From: SUG1106 sp051883095
GTDB taxonomy: Bacteria > Bacillota > Clostridia > Peptostreptococcales > Anaerovoracaceae
DNA length: 64,000 nucleotides
Assembly: GCA_051883095.1 (NCBI GenBank)
Contig: JBJETB010000090.1
Coordinates: 1 to 64,000, forward strand
Reading direction: 5' to 3'
Of this stretch, positions 8,303 through 20,099 are shown in pieces. Position 1 is the stretch's first letter; each line of letters opens with the position of its first letter. The notes beneath the pieces were generated by a model. It made no database searches. It was given only the letters and a program-made list of their open reading frames with translations, and was not told where the DNA came from. Both the position numbers and the translations under genes were made by a program.

Positions 8303-9394
8303 CTATTTTTCAATAATTACGCCGTCATCATCTACAAGCATATCCATGATTTCAGATATATCCTCTTCAGGAATATCCGGTTCCGGGACGTAATCTTCAT
8401 CCTTCTTTATCTGATCCAGAAGCATTCCCTCAATCTTATCCATTACTGCAGGATGCTCCTTGAGATAAACCTTGACGTTCTCTCTGCCCTGCCCGATTCT
8501 CTCGCCTTCAAAGCTGTACCAGGATCCGGCCTTTTCAACAATCTTAGCTTCCACTGCAGAATCGAGAATATCTCCCGCTCTGGAAATGCCTTCACCGTAC
8601 ATGATATCAAATTCAGCCTGCTTGAAAGGAGGCGCAACCTTGTTCTTTACGATCTTAACTCTTGTTCTGTTACCCACAACATTATCGCCTACCTTGAGGC
8701 TTTCTATTCTTCTGACATCAAGTCTCATGGATGAGTAGAACTTAAGGGCTCTTCCTCCGGTGGTAACCTCAGGGTTCCCGAACATAACGCCAACCTTTTC
8801 TCTGAGCTGATTGATAAAGATAACACAAGTATTGGACTTATTAACAGTACCGGTTATCTTACGCAGTGCCTGTGACATGAGTCTTGCCTGAAGCCCTACG
8901 TGAGAGTCACCCATTTCGCCTTGAATTTCTGCTCTTGGTACCAGTGCGGCAACAGAGTCGATAACTATTACATCGAGAGCCCCGCTGCGTGCAAGCATAT
9001 CACAGATTTCGAGGGCCTGTTCACCTGTATCCGGCTGTGAAACCAGCAGATCTCCAACGTTTACACCCAGATTCTTCGCATAAACAGGATCCAGTGCATG
9101 CTCCGCATCAATGAATGCCGCCTTGCCTCCTGCTTTCTGCGCTTCTGCTACAATATGTAATGTAAGAGTAGTCTTACCCGATGATTCAGGACCGAAAACT
9201 TCAACTATTCTTCCCTTAGGCACTCCGCCTATTCCTGTGGCAATATCAAGGCTGATAGAGCCTGTAGAGATTGCATCTATATTCATATGTGTGTCATCAC
9301 CCAGTTTCATGATGGCACCCTTGCCGAACTGCTTCTGTATCTGCGCCATTGCGGCTTCTAAAGCTTTATCTTTTTCAGTCTGATTTATGCTCAT
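8303..9394 (-). CDS. recA: RecA recombinase
   Basis: 363 residues. Walker A GPESSGKTT near residue 66, the VIVIDSVAALVP Walker B strand, loop L2 region (INQLREKVGVMFGNPEVTTGGRALKF) and an acidic C-terminus (PEPDIPEEDISEIMDM) are all present. RecA carries out strand exchange and triggers LexA self-cleavage. The start at 9394 is chosen because GGAGG lies 7 bp upstream; a longer reading from 9406 would place that site inside the gene. A LexA box lies at the promoter. Confidence 0.98.
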   Translation of the reverse strand: MSINQTEKDKALEAAMAQIQKQFGKGAIMKLGDDTHMNIDAISTGSISLDIATGIGGVPKGRIVEVFGPESSGKTTLTLHIVAEAQKAGGKAAFIDAEHALDPVYAKNLGVNVGDLLVSQPDTGEQALEICDMLARSGALDVIVIDSVAALVPRAEIQGEMGDSHVGLQARLMSQALRKITGTVNKSNTCVIFINQLREKVGVMFGNPEVTTGGRALKFYSSMRLDVRRIESLKVGDNVVGNRTRVKIVKNKVAPPFKQAEFDIMYGEGISRAGDILDSAVEAKIVEKAGSWYSFEGERIGQGRENVKVYLKEHPAVMDKIEGMLLDQIKKDEDYVPEPDIPEEDISEIMDMLVDDDGVIIEK

Positions 9395-9425
9395 TTTATC
9401 CTCCATAATTAAACAGGAACTTTCA

Positions 9426-9437
9426 GAACATCTGTTC
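9426..9437 (-). promoter_or_regulatory. LexA (SOS) box of recA
   Basis: GAAC-ATCT-GTTC on the plus strand, with matching flanks (A...T), the half-site pattern of the Gram-positive LexA/DinR box. It lies 10 bp downstream of the -10 element, over the expected transcription start, so LexA would block this promoter. Confidence 0.85.
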
Positions 9438-9447
9438 TTATGTTCTT

Positions 9448-9476
9448 ATGATACCTTATTTTGCCTTAACGGTCAA
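9448..9476 (-). promoter_or_regulatory. SOS-regulated recA promoter (proximal)
   Basis: Minus strand: -35 TTGACC (9471-9476), 17-bp spacer, -10 TATCAT (9448-9453), with the LexA box just downstream. Confidence 0.75.
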
Positions 9477-9505
9477 GGGTTTTTCGGAATATTTCTATGG
9501 TAATT

Positions 9506-9543
9506 TGTGTAATCACTATAACATTATTACACATTGGTGTCAA
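9506..9543 (-). promoter_or_regulatory. Distal recA promoter overlapping an inverted repeat
   Basis: Minus strand: -35 TTGACA (9538-9543), 17-bp spacer, -10 TATAGT (9515-9520). The perfect inverted repeat TGTGTAAT-N12-ATTACACA (9506-9533) encloses the -10, as an operator would. The regulator is not recognisable; the repeat does not match the LexA pattern. The promoter starts inside the gap after the S41 gene, so recA has two promoters of its own. Confidence 0.6.
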
Positions 9544-9550
9544 TATACAA

Positions 9551-11518
9551 TTACTTGATAATATATCCCTGTTTTTTTAAAAATGAGTATGTGTAATCAA
9601 GGGCATTTTTTGATTCACACCATACATCAGGCTTATATCCTTTACCATCTATGATTTCAAGTTTATTTTTTTCGTAATTGTATTCAAGCGAAGCACCAGT
9701 TGTCATATCGAAAGATATACCCGATTCAGGAAGATATAAAGTGGTTCTTTCCATGGATGCCTGTGCGCCCACTGTATTGGTTCCGACTACAATAACCTCT
9801 TTCATACTTCTGAGAAGACATAAACTGTGCTCAGCTGCAGATGCGGTCAAATCATCAATTAAAATATATACAGGAATATTGTTGTCCACAACCTGAAGAT
9901 TTGAACATTGCAGCTCCATTTCCTCTCCTTCCAGATATTCGTATGGATTAAATGATGTGTTTTTAATCAAACGAAATTTTGGTATAGCCGGCACATTATC
10001 TGTGAATCTCTTTATCCATTCCACAGTCGCTTCAAAACTTCCGCCGCCGTTTCCTCTAATATCAAAAATAACAGCTTCACATTTTTTTGCCTTATCTGCA
10101 GAATCTATATATTTTTGTGTATCTGAAATTGAAAAAAATGAATTTACATCAATGTAGAAAACATCTCCTTTGCGGACAAATTTATTAGCAGAATGATCAA
10201 ATACGGCATTTTCTTCCTTCTTCCATGAAGCTGTTAAGGTTTTTACAGCACCCCTGTCCGTCTTAAGTGTCACCTTTGATTTTCCATTTACTTTCGATGC
10301 AGGTAAATTTAATATCAGCTGATATTTTATCTTCCCTGATGAAGTAAGTGTGCGTTCAATGGAAGCATTTTTCTCATTGCAGCTTTCGAAATAATATTTT
10401 TTGCCTGAATATTTCTTATAATATCCCTTCTCATCTTTTGAGAAGTAAATTCCGGAATAATAATATTCATAATCATTTTTAGTATCGAAACCGTTGATTT
10501 TTCCTCCGATTCCGCAATGTCCATCCACCATAAACATGGAATTTTTATATAAAATATTTGTAAGTTCTTTTTTGGTAATCTTCGTTTTGCCTTTAATAGC
10601 TTTTAAACAGGCATTTTTTGCCTTTTCAAATTTGCTTTCTCCATAATAATTATACAATGCATAGCCGTATTTATAGGCATTAAAATAGGTTTCAATGTCG
10701 TATTTAGCTTCTTTATAAGTTAAAGTACTCTTTCCTTTGTGCTCTTTCATGAGCTTCTTTATTTCATTATTGGTCAATGCATCTGATGAACCTTCAACCG
10801 AAGCAGTTAAATAACTGAAATCAATATTAAACAAATCCAGTTCGGCGTGCAGTTCCTTTTCTTCATTGAGTTCTGTCATCAATGCGCTTTGTTCAGGATA
10901 ATCTTCCCTATTATATACCTCCACAACGCAATTAAATGTATTTCCATTATATTTTGCGCTGACTGTGGTTTTACCGATAGAGATGCCTGCAATTACCCCC
11001 TCAGACACTGAAGCAATCGCCGGATTCTTGGATGTCCATATAATACCGGATGCAATATCTTCATCAGGCACTCCAATCAATGTCAGTTCAGCAGTATCCC
11101 CTAGATTTAATCTAATTGATTTATGTGAAAGCCTTTCTGCACATTTTATTGATACTTGATTTGAACAGTTGGTGAAACGCCTTGTTGATCCGTCGGTGAT
11201 AAACCCTCTTACATCATATGAATACGTTTCCTGAGGAATAACATCAGTATCTGTCCATGTTGTACCACCGTTTTTTATCGTCGCTACAAGCTTATCTGAA
11301 TTATCACCTGTTTGCTTAAATACCTGATATCCGCTCAGAGCTTTATTATTAGTTGATTTCCATGTCAATTTAATTCCTTCGTCAGTATTTGCTGCTTCTA
11401 AAGTTACTTTTATAGATGCAGCAAGAGCTTTTGCCGAGGAAGCTGCATATGCAAAATTTGACATACATACTGAAAAAATCAATGTGACAGTTAAGATTAC
11501 AGGGATAATTCTTTTCAT
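9551..11518 (-). CDS. Secreted S41-family peptidase with FnIII and Big2 domains
   Basis: 655 residues. Signal peptide (about 1-26, ending AYAASS), a fibronectin type III-like region (about 38-125, GIKLTWKSTNNKALSGYQVF), a Big2 Ig-like domain (about 130-200, IIWTSKNPAIASVSEGVIAG), a long Lys/Tyr-rich region, and a C-terminal S41 (tail-specific protease) domain with DIRGNGGGS and DDLTASAAEH, where S560 is the predicted nucleophile. Probably a cell-surface or secreted protease; substrate unknown. The coding sequence is visibly more A+T-rich than its neighbours and it separates cinA from recA, so it may be an acquired insertion. Confidence 0.85.
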   Translation of the reverse strand: MKRIIPVILTVTLIFSVCMSNFAYAASSAKALAASIKVTLEAANTDEGIKLTWKSTNNKALSGYQVFKQTGDNSDKLVATIKNGGTTWTDTDVIPQETYSYDVRGFITDGSTRRFTNCSNQVSIKCAERLSHKSIRLNLGDTAELTLIGVPDEDIASGIIWTSKNPAIASVSEGVIAGISIGKTTVSAKYNGNTFNCVVEVYNREDYPEQSALMTELNEEKELHAELDLFNIDFSYLTASVEGSSDALTNNEIKKLMKEHKGKSTLTYKEAKYDIETYFNAYKYGYALYNYYGESKFEKAKNACLKAIKGKTKITKKELTNILYKNSMFMVDGHCGIGGKINGFDTKNDYEYYYSGIYFSKDEKGYYKKYSGKKYYFESCNEKNASIERTLTSSGKIKYQLILNLPASKVNGKSKVTLKTDRGAVKTLTASWKKEENAVFDHSANKFVRKGDVFYIDVNSFFSISDTQKYIDSADKAKKCEAVIFDIRGNGGGSFEATVEWIKRFTDNVPAIPKFRLIKNTSFNPYEYLEGEEMELQCSNLQVVDNNIPVYILIDDLTASAAEHSLCLLRSMKEVIVVGTNTVGAQASMERTTLYLPESGISFDMTTGASLEYNYEKNKLEIIDGKGYKPDVWCESKNALDYTYSFLKKQGYIIK

Positions 11519-11543
11519 TTTTTTTATCCTTTCCTTTTATCAA

Positions 11544-12236
11544 TTACTTAACCTTGAGCGTTTTAAGATATGCTTTCTTCTCCTGTGTAATCCGGTAGCT
11601 TTCCACCGACTTCTGAATAGCCTTGTTATGAGTCCACTTTTCGAGGCGATTTCCTTCTATAAAAGGGAGAACCGCATCGTACTGCTTGGCAAGTGCAGTG
11701 GCAAAATACCAGGCAATCATCATGTTCACATAGTATTCCTCGGATTTTACACATGCAACCATCTCGGGATATTCCGGTTTGAACTGTTCATCCAGATAAA
11801 AACTCATAAGCATTTCGATGCCGAACCTTATGGTATATGTATGGTCCGAGCTCATCCAGACTTTTATTTCATCCAGAAGCTCGGGCAGATGTTTCCTGAA
11901 AACCTTCGGTGAGATAATATCGCATGTGGCCCAGTTGTCGATGTACGGCAGGAAAAGCTTCATCTCCGCAATACACTTTTCATAGTCCTTCATGTTCTCT
12001 ATTATCAGGCCGTGAAGGTTGTTTTCTTCATAATACTTGTGAGGAAGTGTTCTCAGGAAAATTCCGATATCCGGGTCTTTGGAAAGCTCCCTTGCCAGCT
12101 TGCGAAGCTGTGGAGTCCTGACTCCGATTACAGTTTCCTTATCAACGTTAGGTATTAATGATGCGTTAAAATCTCTGTATTTTAAATCCTGCAGTTCAAA
12201 GAGCTGCCTGCGTATTCTTTCATTTATATCAGCCAT
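11544..12236 (-). CDS. DNA alkylation repair protein, AlkD-like HEAT-repeat family
   Basis: 230 residues, all-helical, with the AlkD-family pattern (GVRTPQLRKLARELSKD, IDNWATCDIISPKVF, IRFGIEMLMSFYLD). AlkD-type DNA glycosylases remove alkylated bases. The ATG at 12236 is chosen because AGGAG lies 6-7 bp upstream and overlaps the cinA stop (8-bp gap); a longer reading to 12305 would run into cinA. Its place between cinA and recA fits a DNA-damage context, though glycosylase activity is inferred from the family. Confidence 0.82.
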   Translation of the reverse strand: MADINERIRRQLFELQDLKYRDFNASLIPNVDKETVIGVRTPQLRKLARELSKDPDIGIFLRTLPHKYYEENNLHGLIIENMKDYEKCIAEMKLFLPYIDNWATCDIISPKVFRKHLPELLDEIKVWMSSDHTYTIRFGIEMLMSFYLDEQFKPEYPEMVACVKSEEYYVNMMIAWYFATALAKQYDAVLPFIEGNRLEKWTHNKAIQKSVESYRITQEKKAYLKTLKVK

Positions 12237-12244
12237 AATGTCTC

Positions 12245-13477
12245 CTATTTGATCAGCTGGTACACCTGATTCAGCATTCCCAGGAGGGCGTAATGCCTGT
12301 TCCACTTTCTGCTTACATTTCTATACTGGGATTTGACAGCCATAACCTGTCCTTTGTATGCTATGCCGATAAAGGCAAGTCCGACAGGCTTTTCGTCAGT
12401 TCCGCCTCCAGGGCCTGCAATTCCTGTAACTGAAATGCAGAGGTCTGAGCCGGTCTTCTCAGCAAGTCCTGCAGCCATTTCGCAGGCGGTTTCAGGGCTT
12501 ACGGCCCCGAACTTATCGAGAGTTTCAGCCTTTACACCCAGTTCCTCCATCTTGGCCCTGTTGCTGTAGGTCACGATTCCACGCTCGAATACTTCTGAAA
12601 TTCCAGGTATCTCAGTCAGAGCGGCTGCAAAGAGCCCTCCGGTACATGATTCGGCACATGAAATGGTTATGTGCTTTTCCATCAGCAGTTTTCCTACAAC
12701 ATCGATGAGATCTTCGTCATCATAGCTGTAAATATATTCACCAATTAATTGGTTTACATCTTCAATCATACGGTCAACCGCAGCCACGGCTTCTTCCTTA
12801 GTAGCTCTTTTGGATGCAACTCTCAGGCTGCACTCGCCTTCTTTGGCATAAGTGGCTATAGTAGGATCAGTCTGACCGTCTATCAGCGGAAGCAGAATAG
12901 TTTCCATGCTGGATTCACCCAGTCCGAAGGTTCTTATTATACGATAAAATATAACGCTGTCCTGCATGGATTCCAGGATAGGCTTCACCTGCAATTCAAA
13001 CATTCTCTTCATTTCACGAGGCGGTCCGGGCATTGAAATTATCAGCTTTCCATCCTTTTCCAGGGCAAAACCCGGTGCGGTTCCCGCGTCGTTAGGAAGA
13101 ACTCTTGCTCTCGAAGGCATATATGCCTGTTTCAGATTGTTTGGTGTCATAGTTCTTCCTGCCCTCTGGTAGTTTTCCAGCAAAGCCTTCATACACTCTT
13201 CGTTTTCTACTATTACATCTCCCATGGCCTCTGCGATTACTTCCTTGGTCAGGTCGTCCTGAGTAGGCCCCAGCCCGCCCGTAGTCAGTATAAGGTCACA
13301 GTCATGGAAAGCAAAGGCTATCAGTTCTTTAAGTCTTCCCGGGTTGTCTCCTACAGAATAGTGATACATAACATCATATCCCATGTTCTGCAGCTCCTGA
13401 GATAAAAAGGCAGCATTGGTGTTAACAATCTGCCCGAATAAAATTTCCGTTCCTACGGTTAAAATTGCGGTTTTCAT
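12245..13477 (-). CDS. cinA: CinA-family protein with NMN deamidase domain
   Basis: 410 residues. The N-terminal MoaB-like domain (about 1-170, LTVGTEILFGQIVNTNAAFL and TTGGLGPTQDDLTKE) hydrolyses ADP-ribose in characterised members. The C-terminal CinA/PncC domain (about 250-410, ISCAESCTGGLFAAALTEIPG, SVTGIAGPGGGTDEKPVG) is a nicotinamide mononucleotide deamidase. It follows pgsA by 17 bp in the common ftsK-rimO-pgsA-cinA-recA order, here interrupted before recA. Confidence 0.95.
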   Translation of the reverse strand: MKTAILTVGTEILFGQIVNTNAAFLSQELQNMGYDVMYHYSVGDNPGRLKELIAFAFHDCDLILTTGGLGPTQDDLTKEVIAEAMGDVIVENEECMKALLENYQRAGRTMTPNNLKQAYMPSRARVLPNDAGTAPGFALEKDGKLIISMPGPPREMKRMFELQVKPILESMQDSVIFYRIIRTFGLGESSMETILLPLIDGQTDPTIATYAKEGECSLRVASKRATKEEAVAAVDRMIEDVNQLIGEYIYSYDDEDLIDVVGKLLMEKHITISCAESCTGGLFAAALTEIPGISEVFERGIVTYSNRAKMEELGVKAETLDKFGAVSPETACEMAAGLAEKTGSDLCISVTGIAGPGGGTDEKPVGLAFIGIAYKGQVMAVKSQYRNVSRKWNRHYALLGMLNQVYQLIK

Positions 13478-13494
13478 TTTTTAAAACCCTCTCT

Positions 13495-14025
13495 CTATTT
13501 CATTGAAAATACCTGCTTGTTCTGTACCACGTACTCCACTCCGGAGTAAACCGTCATTACCAGTGAAGCCCACAGGAAAATCTGTGCAGCCCAGTAAAGC
13601 GGCGCAAAATCAGGCCATGCAGGCACCAGAAGCAGCAACGGCACGGCTATCATCTGAAGAACAGTCTTGATCTTTCCGCTCATTCCTGCAGCAACAACAA
13701 TTCCTTCTGAAGCTGCTACAGTTCTCATACCGGCTACTGTAAATTCTCTTGCCAGAATTATTATGAACATCCAAGCCGGCACATACTGCGGTATCATCAG
13801 GCAGAAAGCCGAGTAAACCAGCACTTTATCGGCCAGCGGGTCCATAATCTTTCCGAAGTTCGTTACCAGATTGTGTTTTCTGGCTATCTTGCCATCCAGC
13901 ATATCCGTTAATGACGCTAAAATGAAGATGACAAAAGCAATCAGATAATACTCAAGCATATATGCAGCTATAAAAAACGGTACTGCTATAACTCTTCCGA
14001 TAGTTAATTTGTTTGGTAAATTCAT
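13495..14025 (-). CDS. pgsA: CDP-diacylglycerol-glycerol-3-phosphate 3-phosphatidyltransferase
   Basis: 176 residues with the CDP-alcohol phosphotransferase motif (D-G-x2-A-R-x8-G-x3-D-x3-D) visible as DMLDGKIARKHNLVTNFGKIMDPLADK and at least four hydrophobic membrane spans. It makes phosphatidylglycerol phosphate at the membrane. It begins 3 bp after rimO, so the two are translationally coupled. Confidence 0.95.
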   Translation of the reverse strand: MNLPNKLTIGRVIAVPFFIAAYMLEYYLIAFVIFILASLTDMLDGKIARKHNLVTNFGKIMDPLADKVLVYSAFCLMIPQYVPAWMFIIILAREFTVAGMRTVAASEGIVVAAGMSGKIKTVLQMIAVPLLLLVPAWPDFAPLYWAAQIFLWASLVMTVYSGVEYVVQNKQVFSMK

Positions 14026-14028
14026 TTT

Positions 14029-15347
14029 TTATACCTCCCTGCCAACTAAATCATAATCAAATGCATCCTCAACCAGAACACGAACTATTTCTCCCGGCCT
14101 CAAATCATGATCCGATGTAAAAATAACGGAATTGTCGATTTCAGGCGCATCGTACTGAGTTCTGCCGATATAGCTTCCGTCCTCGTCCTTTTCTTCAACC
14201 AGAACATCAAGCTCTTTTCCTACTTTTTCACGGTTGTATTCAAGGGAAATATCAAGCTGACGGCGCATTATGGCGTCCAGTCTCTCCTGCTTGATTTCCT
14301 CGTCTATCTGATTTTCCATATCTCCTGCCTCAGTGTTTTCCTCCTGGGAATAGGCGAAAACGCCCAAACGTGCGAACTTCGTTTCCTCTACGAAATCAAG
14401 AAGCTTATCGAAGTCATCTTCCGTCTCTCCCGGAAAACCTACAATAAGAGTGGTTCTTATGTGAATGTCAGGGATTGCAGCTTTCAGTCTTTCTATGGTT
14501 TCTCTGATGGATTCTTCTGTGGAGCGGCGTCTCATAGCCTTTAAAACGCTGTCTGAAGCGTGCTGAATCGGAATATCGATGTAATGACATACTTTCGGCT
14601 CTGAAGCCATTACTTCAATGAGCTCGTCGGTAATTCTGTCTTCATAACAGTACATCAGTCTTACCCACTGAATTCCGTCCACTCTGCAGACCTTTCTGAC
14701 AAGCTCCGCAAGTTTAGGCTCACCATAAAGGTCTCTGCCGTAATTGGTCACATCCTGAGCTATAAGTATCAGCTCTTTGCATCCTGCTGCAGCCAGTTCT
14801 TCTGCTTCTGCTACAACCGCTTCCATAGGCTTGCTCCTGAAACCGCCGCGGATTTTTGGAATTATGCAGTAAGCGCAGCAGTTATCGCATCCCTCAGCGA
14901 TTTTAAGGGTCGCGGTGTAAGGATTTTCTCCCAGAATACGTTTTGGGGTGGAAAGAATCTTATCGCAGCAGCCGCTTACTTCCTTTATTCTTTCACCGCC
15001 ATCTGATACAAGTTCACTAAGCAGTTCCGGCAGTCGTTCATATTCGTTTACGCCTATAAAGCAGTCTACCTCTGGCATTTCCTCATAGAGATCATCTGCA
15101 TATCTTTCGGAGAGGCAACCGGAAACCACCAGCTTTTTGCCTTTCTCCCGATAAGGCATCATATCAAAAATTCTCTCGATTGATTCCTTTTTGGCATCGT
15201 TAATGAAGCCGCAGGTGTTCACCACAATCACATCCGAGTCTTCGGCTGTTCCGGCGATTTCAAAACCATTCTCCGTGAGGACTCCCTTGGCCGCCTGAGT
15301 GTCATTGAAATTCTTGGGACACCCTAATGTTTCAAAAAATACTTTCA

Positions 15348-15348
<1 letters not shown>
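14029..15348 (-). CDS. rimO: Ribosomal protein S12 methylthiotransferase RimO
   Basis: 439 residues in MiaB/RimO order: UPF0004 domain (1 to about 125, with cysteines in LGCPKNF, VNTCGF and SGCLSERY), radical SAM core with CDNCCAYCIIP near residue 155, and a C-terminal TRAM domain. RimO methylthiolates an aspartate of ribosomal protein S12. The start codon overlaps the ftsK stop by one base (TAATG). Confidence 0.96.
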
Positions 15349-17930
<2,582 letters not shown>

Positions 17931-17967
17931 TTTTAATTTCTCCTAAGTGTTCTGTTTATTGTCCCTA

Positions 17968-18822
17968 TTATCCATTGATTATGCCAAAATACTGTAAAGT
18001 ACTGTAAAGTACAACGATTGCACCCAGTACCCATACATAGTATGAGAAATAGCTTAATTTCTTATCTGATACAATTTTAATCATGGTTTTGATTGCAATC
18101 AGTCCGGATATTGCGGCCACTGCCATTCCAACAATGACAGGTCCCAGCTGCGCCATATCGAAACCGGCTTTTATTGCGTCCGGAGCCTCCATAACAGCAG
18201 AACCCAGAATCGACGGTATGGAAATCAGGAAAACGAACTTGACCGCAAATTTTCTGTCAAGGTTGCAGATAAGGCTTCCGAAAAGTGTAGAGCCAGATCT
18301 GGAAATTCCAGGGCAGATGGCTATTCCCTGAACCGTACCTATAAACAGAGCATTGCGGAAATTCATTTTTTCGATTCCCCTGCTTGAATTTCCTGTTCTC
18401 TCTGCAAAAATCAGCAGAAATCCCGTTATTATCAGCCCTATGCCTATTGGAAGCACCGAAGTGTAAAGCCTATCAAACAGATCGTTAAACAGAAGACCTA
18501 TTATTGCCGTAGGAATGGTGGCAACGATAATCATCACTCCCAGTTTCCTTACAGGCCGTTCTTCCAGTCTCAGACCCTTTCCTGTAAAGATGTCCTTTAC
18601 AGTGAGGCAAAGCTCCACTATGAGCTCCCAGATGTCCTTCCAGTAAACTATAAATACGGAAATAAGTGTTCCCACATGCAGCAGAACTGCAAAGAGGAGC
18701 ACCTTGTTTTCATCAATTCCGAACCACTGCTGGAGCAGAGCCAGGTGACCCGAACTGCTTATTGGCAGAAACTCGGCCAGTCCCTGCACCAATCCCAAAA
18801 TAACCGCTTCGAAATAAGTCAT
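17968..18822 (-). CDS. uppP: Undecaprenyl-diphosphatase UppP (BacA family)
   Basis: 284 residues, polytopic, with the signature motifs GLVQGLAEFLPISSSGHLAL near the N-terminus and GIAICPGISRSGST in the middle. It recycles the undecaprenyl lipid carrier for cell-wall synthesis. It lies 23 bp downstream of asd and 37 bp upstream of ftsK on the same strand, so asd-uppP-ftsK may be co-transcribed. Confidence 0.96.
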   Translation of the reverse strand: MTYFEAVILGLVQGLAEFLPISSSGHLALLQQWFGIDENKVLLFAVLLHVGTLISVFIVYWKDIWELIVELCLTVKDIFTGKGLRLEERPVRKLGVMIIVATIPTAIIGLLFNDLFDRLYTSVLPIGIGLIITGFLLIFAERTGNSSRGIEKMNFRNALFIGTVQGIAICPGISRSGSTLFGSLICNLDRKFAVKFVFLISIPSILGSAVMEAPDAIKAGFDMAQLGPVIVGMAVAAISGLIAIKTMIKIVSDKKLSYFSYYVWVLGAIVVLYSTLQYFGIING

Positions 18823-18845
18823 ATTTTCCCTCCAGTTTATACTTG

Positions 18846-19934
18846 TTAAAACTTCTTACCGATGTACCCCTTGGCTTTCAGTGTTTCAGCACAGAGTATC
18901 GCTCCGCCTGCTGCACCTCTTATGGTATTATGTGATAGTCCTACGAATTTATAATCGTAGATGCTGTCTTCTCTGATTCTTCCGATGGAGATTCCCATTC
19001 CCTTGTCTCTGTCCACATCAGCCTTTACCTGCGGTCTGTTGTCTTCCTCGAAATATTTGATGAACTGCTCAGGCGCCATAGGAAGTCCTGCTTCCTGCGG
19101 GAATCCTCTGTAGCTTTCCAGCTTCGCGATGAGCTGTTCTTTGGTCGGCTTCTTTTTGAATTTAACAAAAGCTGCAGCGGTGTGTCCGTTTAATACAGGT
19201 ACTCTCAGGCACTGGCATGTAATCTTCGGTTCTTCTGCCTTTACGATTACTCCATCTTCGATTCTGCCCCAGATTCTGAGAGGTTCCTGTTCGCTCTTTT
19301 CTTCTTCGCCGCCGATATAAGGAATAATGTTTTCCACCATCTCAGGCCATGCCTTGAAGTCCTTGCCGGCACCTGAAATAGCCTGATAAGTTGTGATTAC
19401 ACATTCGTACGGCTCGAATTCCTTCCATGCGTTAAGAGCCGGAACATAGCTCTGAATGGAACAGTTCGGCTTTACGGCGATGAAGCCGCGCTTTGTTCCA
19501 AGTCTCTTTTTCTGATGTTCGATTACCTCGAAATGTTCAGGGTTGATTTCTGGAATCACCATCGGCACATCCGGTGTCCATCTGTGAGCGCTGTTGTTTG
19601 AAACTACAGGAGTTTCAGTCTTCGCATATGCTTCTTCGATAGCCTTGATTTCTTCCTTTGTCATGTCTACTGCGCTGAAAACGAAATCCACTGTGGATGC
19701 AACCTTTTCAACCTCGTTGACATTCATGATTCTGATACCTTTGACTGCTTCAGGAATCGGTGTGTCCATCTTCCATCTGCCTGCTACAGCTTCTTCATAT
19801 GTAAGGCCTTCACTTCTCAGACTTGCTGCGATGGTGGTTACTTCGAACCATGGATGATTTTCAAGTAAAGCGATAAACCGCTGTCCTACCATTCCCGTTC
19901 CTCCGAGAATTCCGACTCTTAATTTTTCTGACAT
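18846..19934 (-). CDS. asd: Aspartate-semialdehyde dehydrogenase (archaeal/fungal-type)
   Basis: 362 residues. N-terminal Rossmann motif GILGGTGMVGQRF, a catalytic cysteine in VKPNCSIQ and the SGAGKDFKAWPEM segment. The length and sequence style (SNNSAHRWTPDVPMVIPEIN) match the archaeal/fungal branch of Asd rather than the shorter form of Bacillus or E. coli. It makes aspartate semialdehyde for lysine/DAP and threonine; the divergent neighbour dapA takes the next DAP-branch step. The ATG at 19934 follows GAGAGGT by 6 bp; the longer reading to 19982 is rejected. Confidence 0.95.
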   Translation of the reverse strand: MSEKLRVGILGGTGMVGQRFIALLENHPWFEVTTIAASLRSEGLTYEEAVAGRWKMDTPIPEAVKGIRIMNVNEVEKVASTVDFVFSAVDMTKEEIKAIEEAYAKTETPVVSNNSAHRWTPDVPMVIPEINPEHFEVIEHQKKRLGTKRGFIAVKPNCSIQSYVPALNAWKEFEPYECVITTYQAISGAGKDFKAWPEMVENIIPYIGGEEEKSEQEPLRIWGRIEDGVIVKAEEPKITCQCLRVPVLNGHTAAAFVKFKKKPTKEQLIAKLESYRGFPQEAGLPMAPEQFIKYFEEDNRPQVKADVDRDKGMGISIGRIREDSIYDYKFVGLSHNTIRGAAGGAILCAETLKAKGYIGKKF

Positions 19935-19994
19935 TTCAATACCTCTCTTTATATCAATTTTTATTTTCGCTTTCCTAAGCACACTTAATAGTAT

Positions 19995-20023
19995 ATTTTA
20001 GCACTTTTTCTTTGATTTTTCAA
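19995..20023 (-). promoter_or_regulatory. asd promoter in the asd-dapA divergent region
   Basis: Minus strand: TTGAAA (20018-20023), 17-bp spacer, TAAAAT (19995-20000). A plausible dapA promoter faces the other way, with TATAAT at 20043-20048 and a weak -35 near 20019-20024, so the two promoters lie nearly back to back. Confidence 0.7.
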
Positions 20024-20099
20024 CAAAATCCCTCTCTCTGAATATAATAATTTATCAACATTTTTCGCAGTAATTCATCAGGAAAGGTGGTGTTGTTTT

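Noticed and set aside
9506..9533. TGTGTAAT/ATTACACA repeat as the S41 gene terminator
   Set aside because: No T run follows on the minus strand, the arms are A/T-rich and weak, and a good promoter lies across it.
17985..18012. Tandem repeat of TACTGTAAAG near the uppP 3' end
   Set aside because: Only two copies of about 10 bp inside the end of the coding sequence; it translates into a normal uppP C-terminus.
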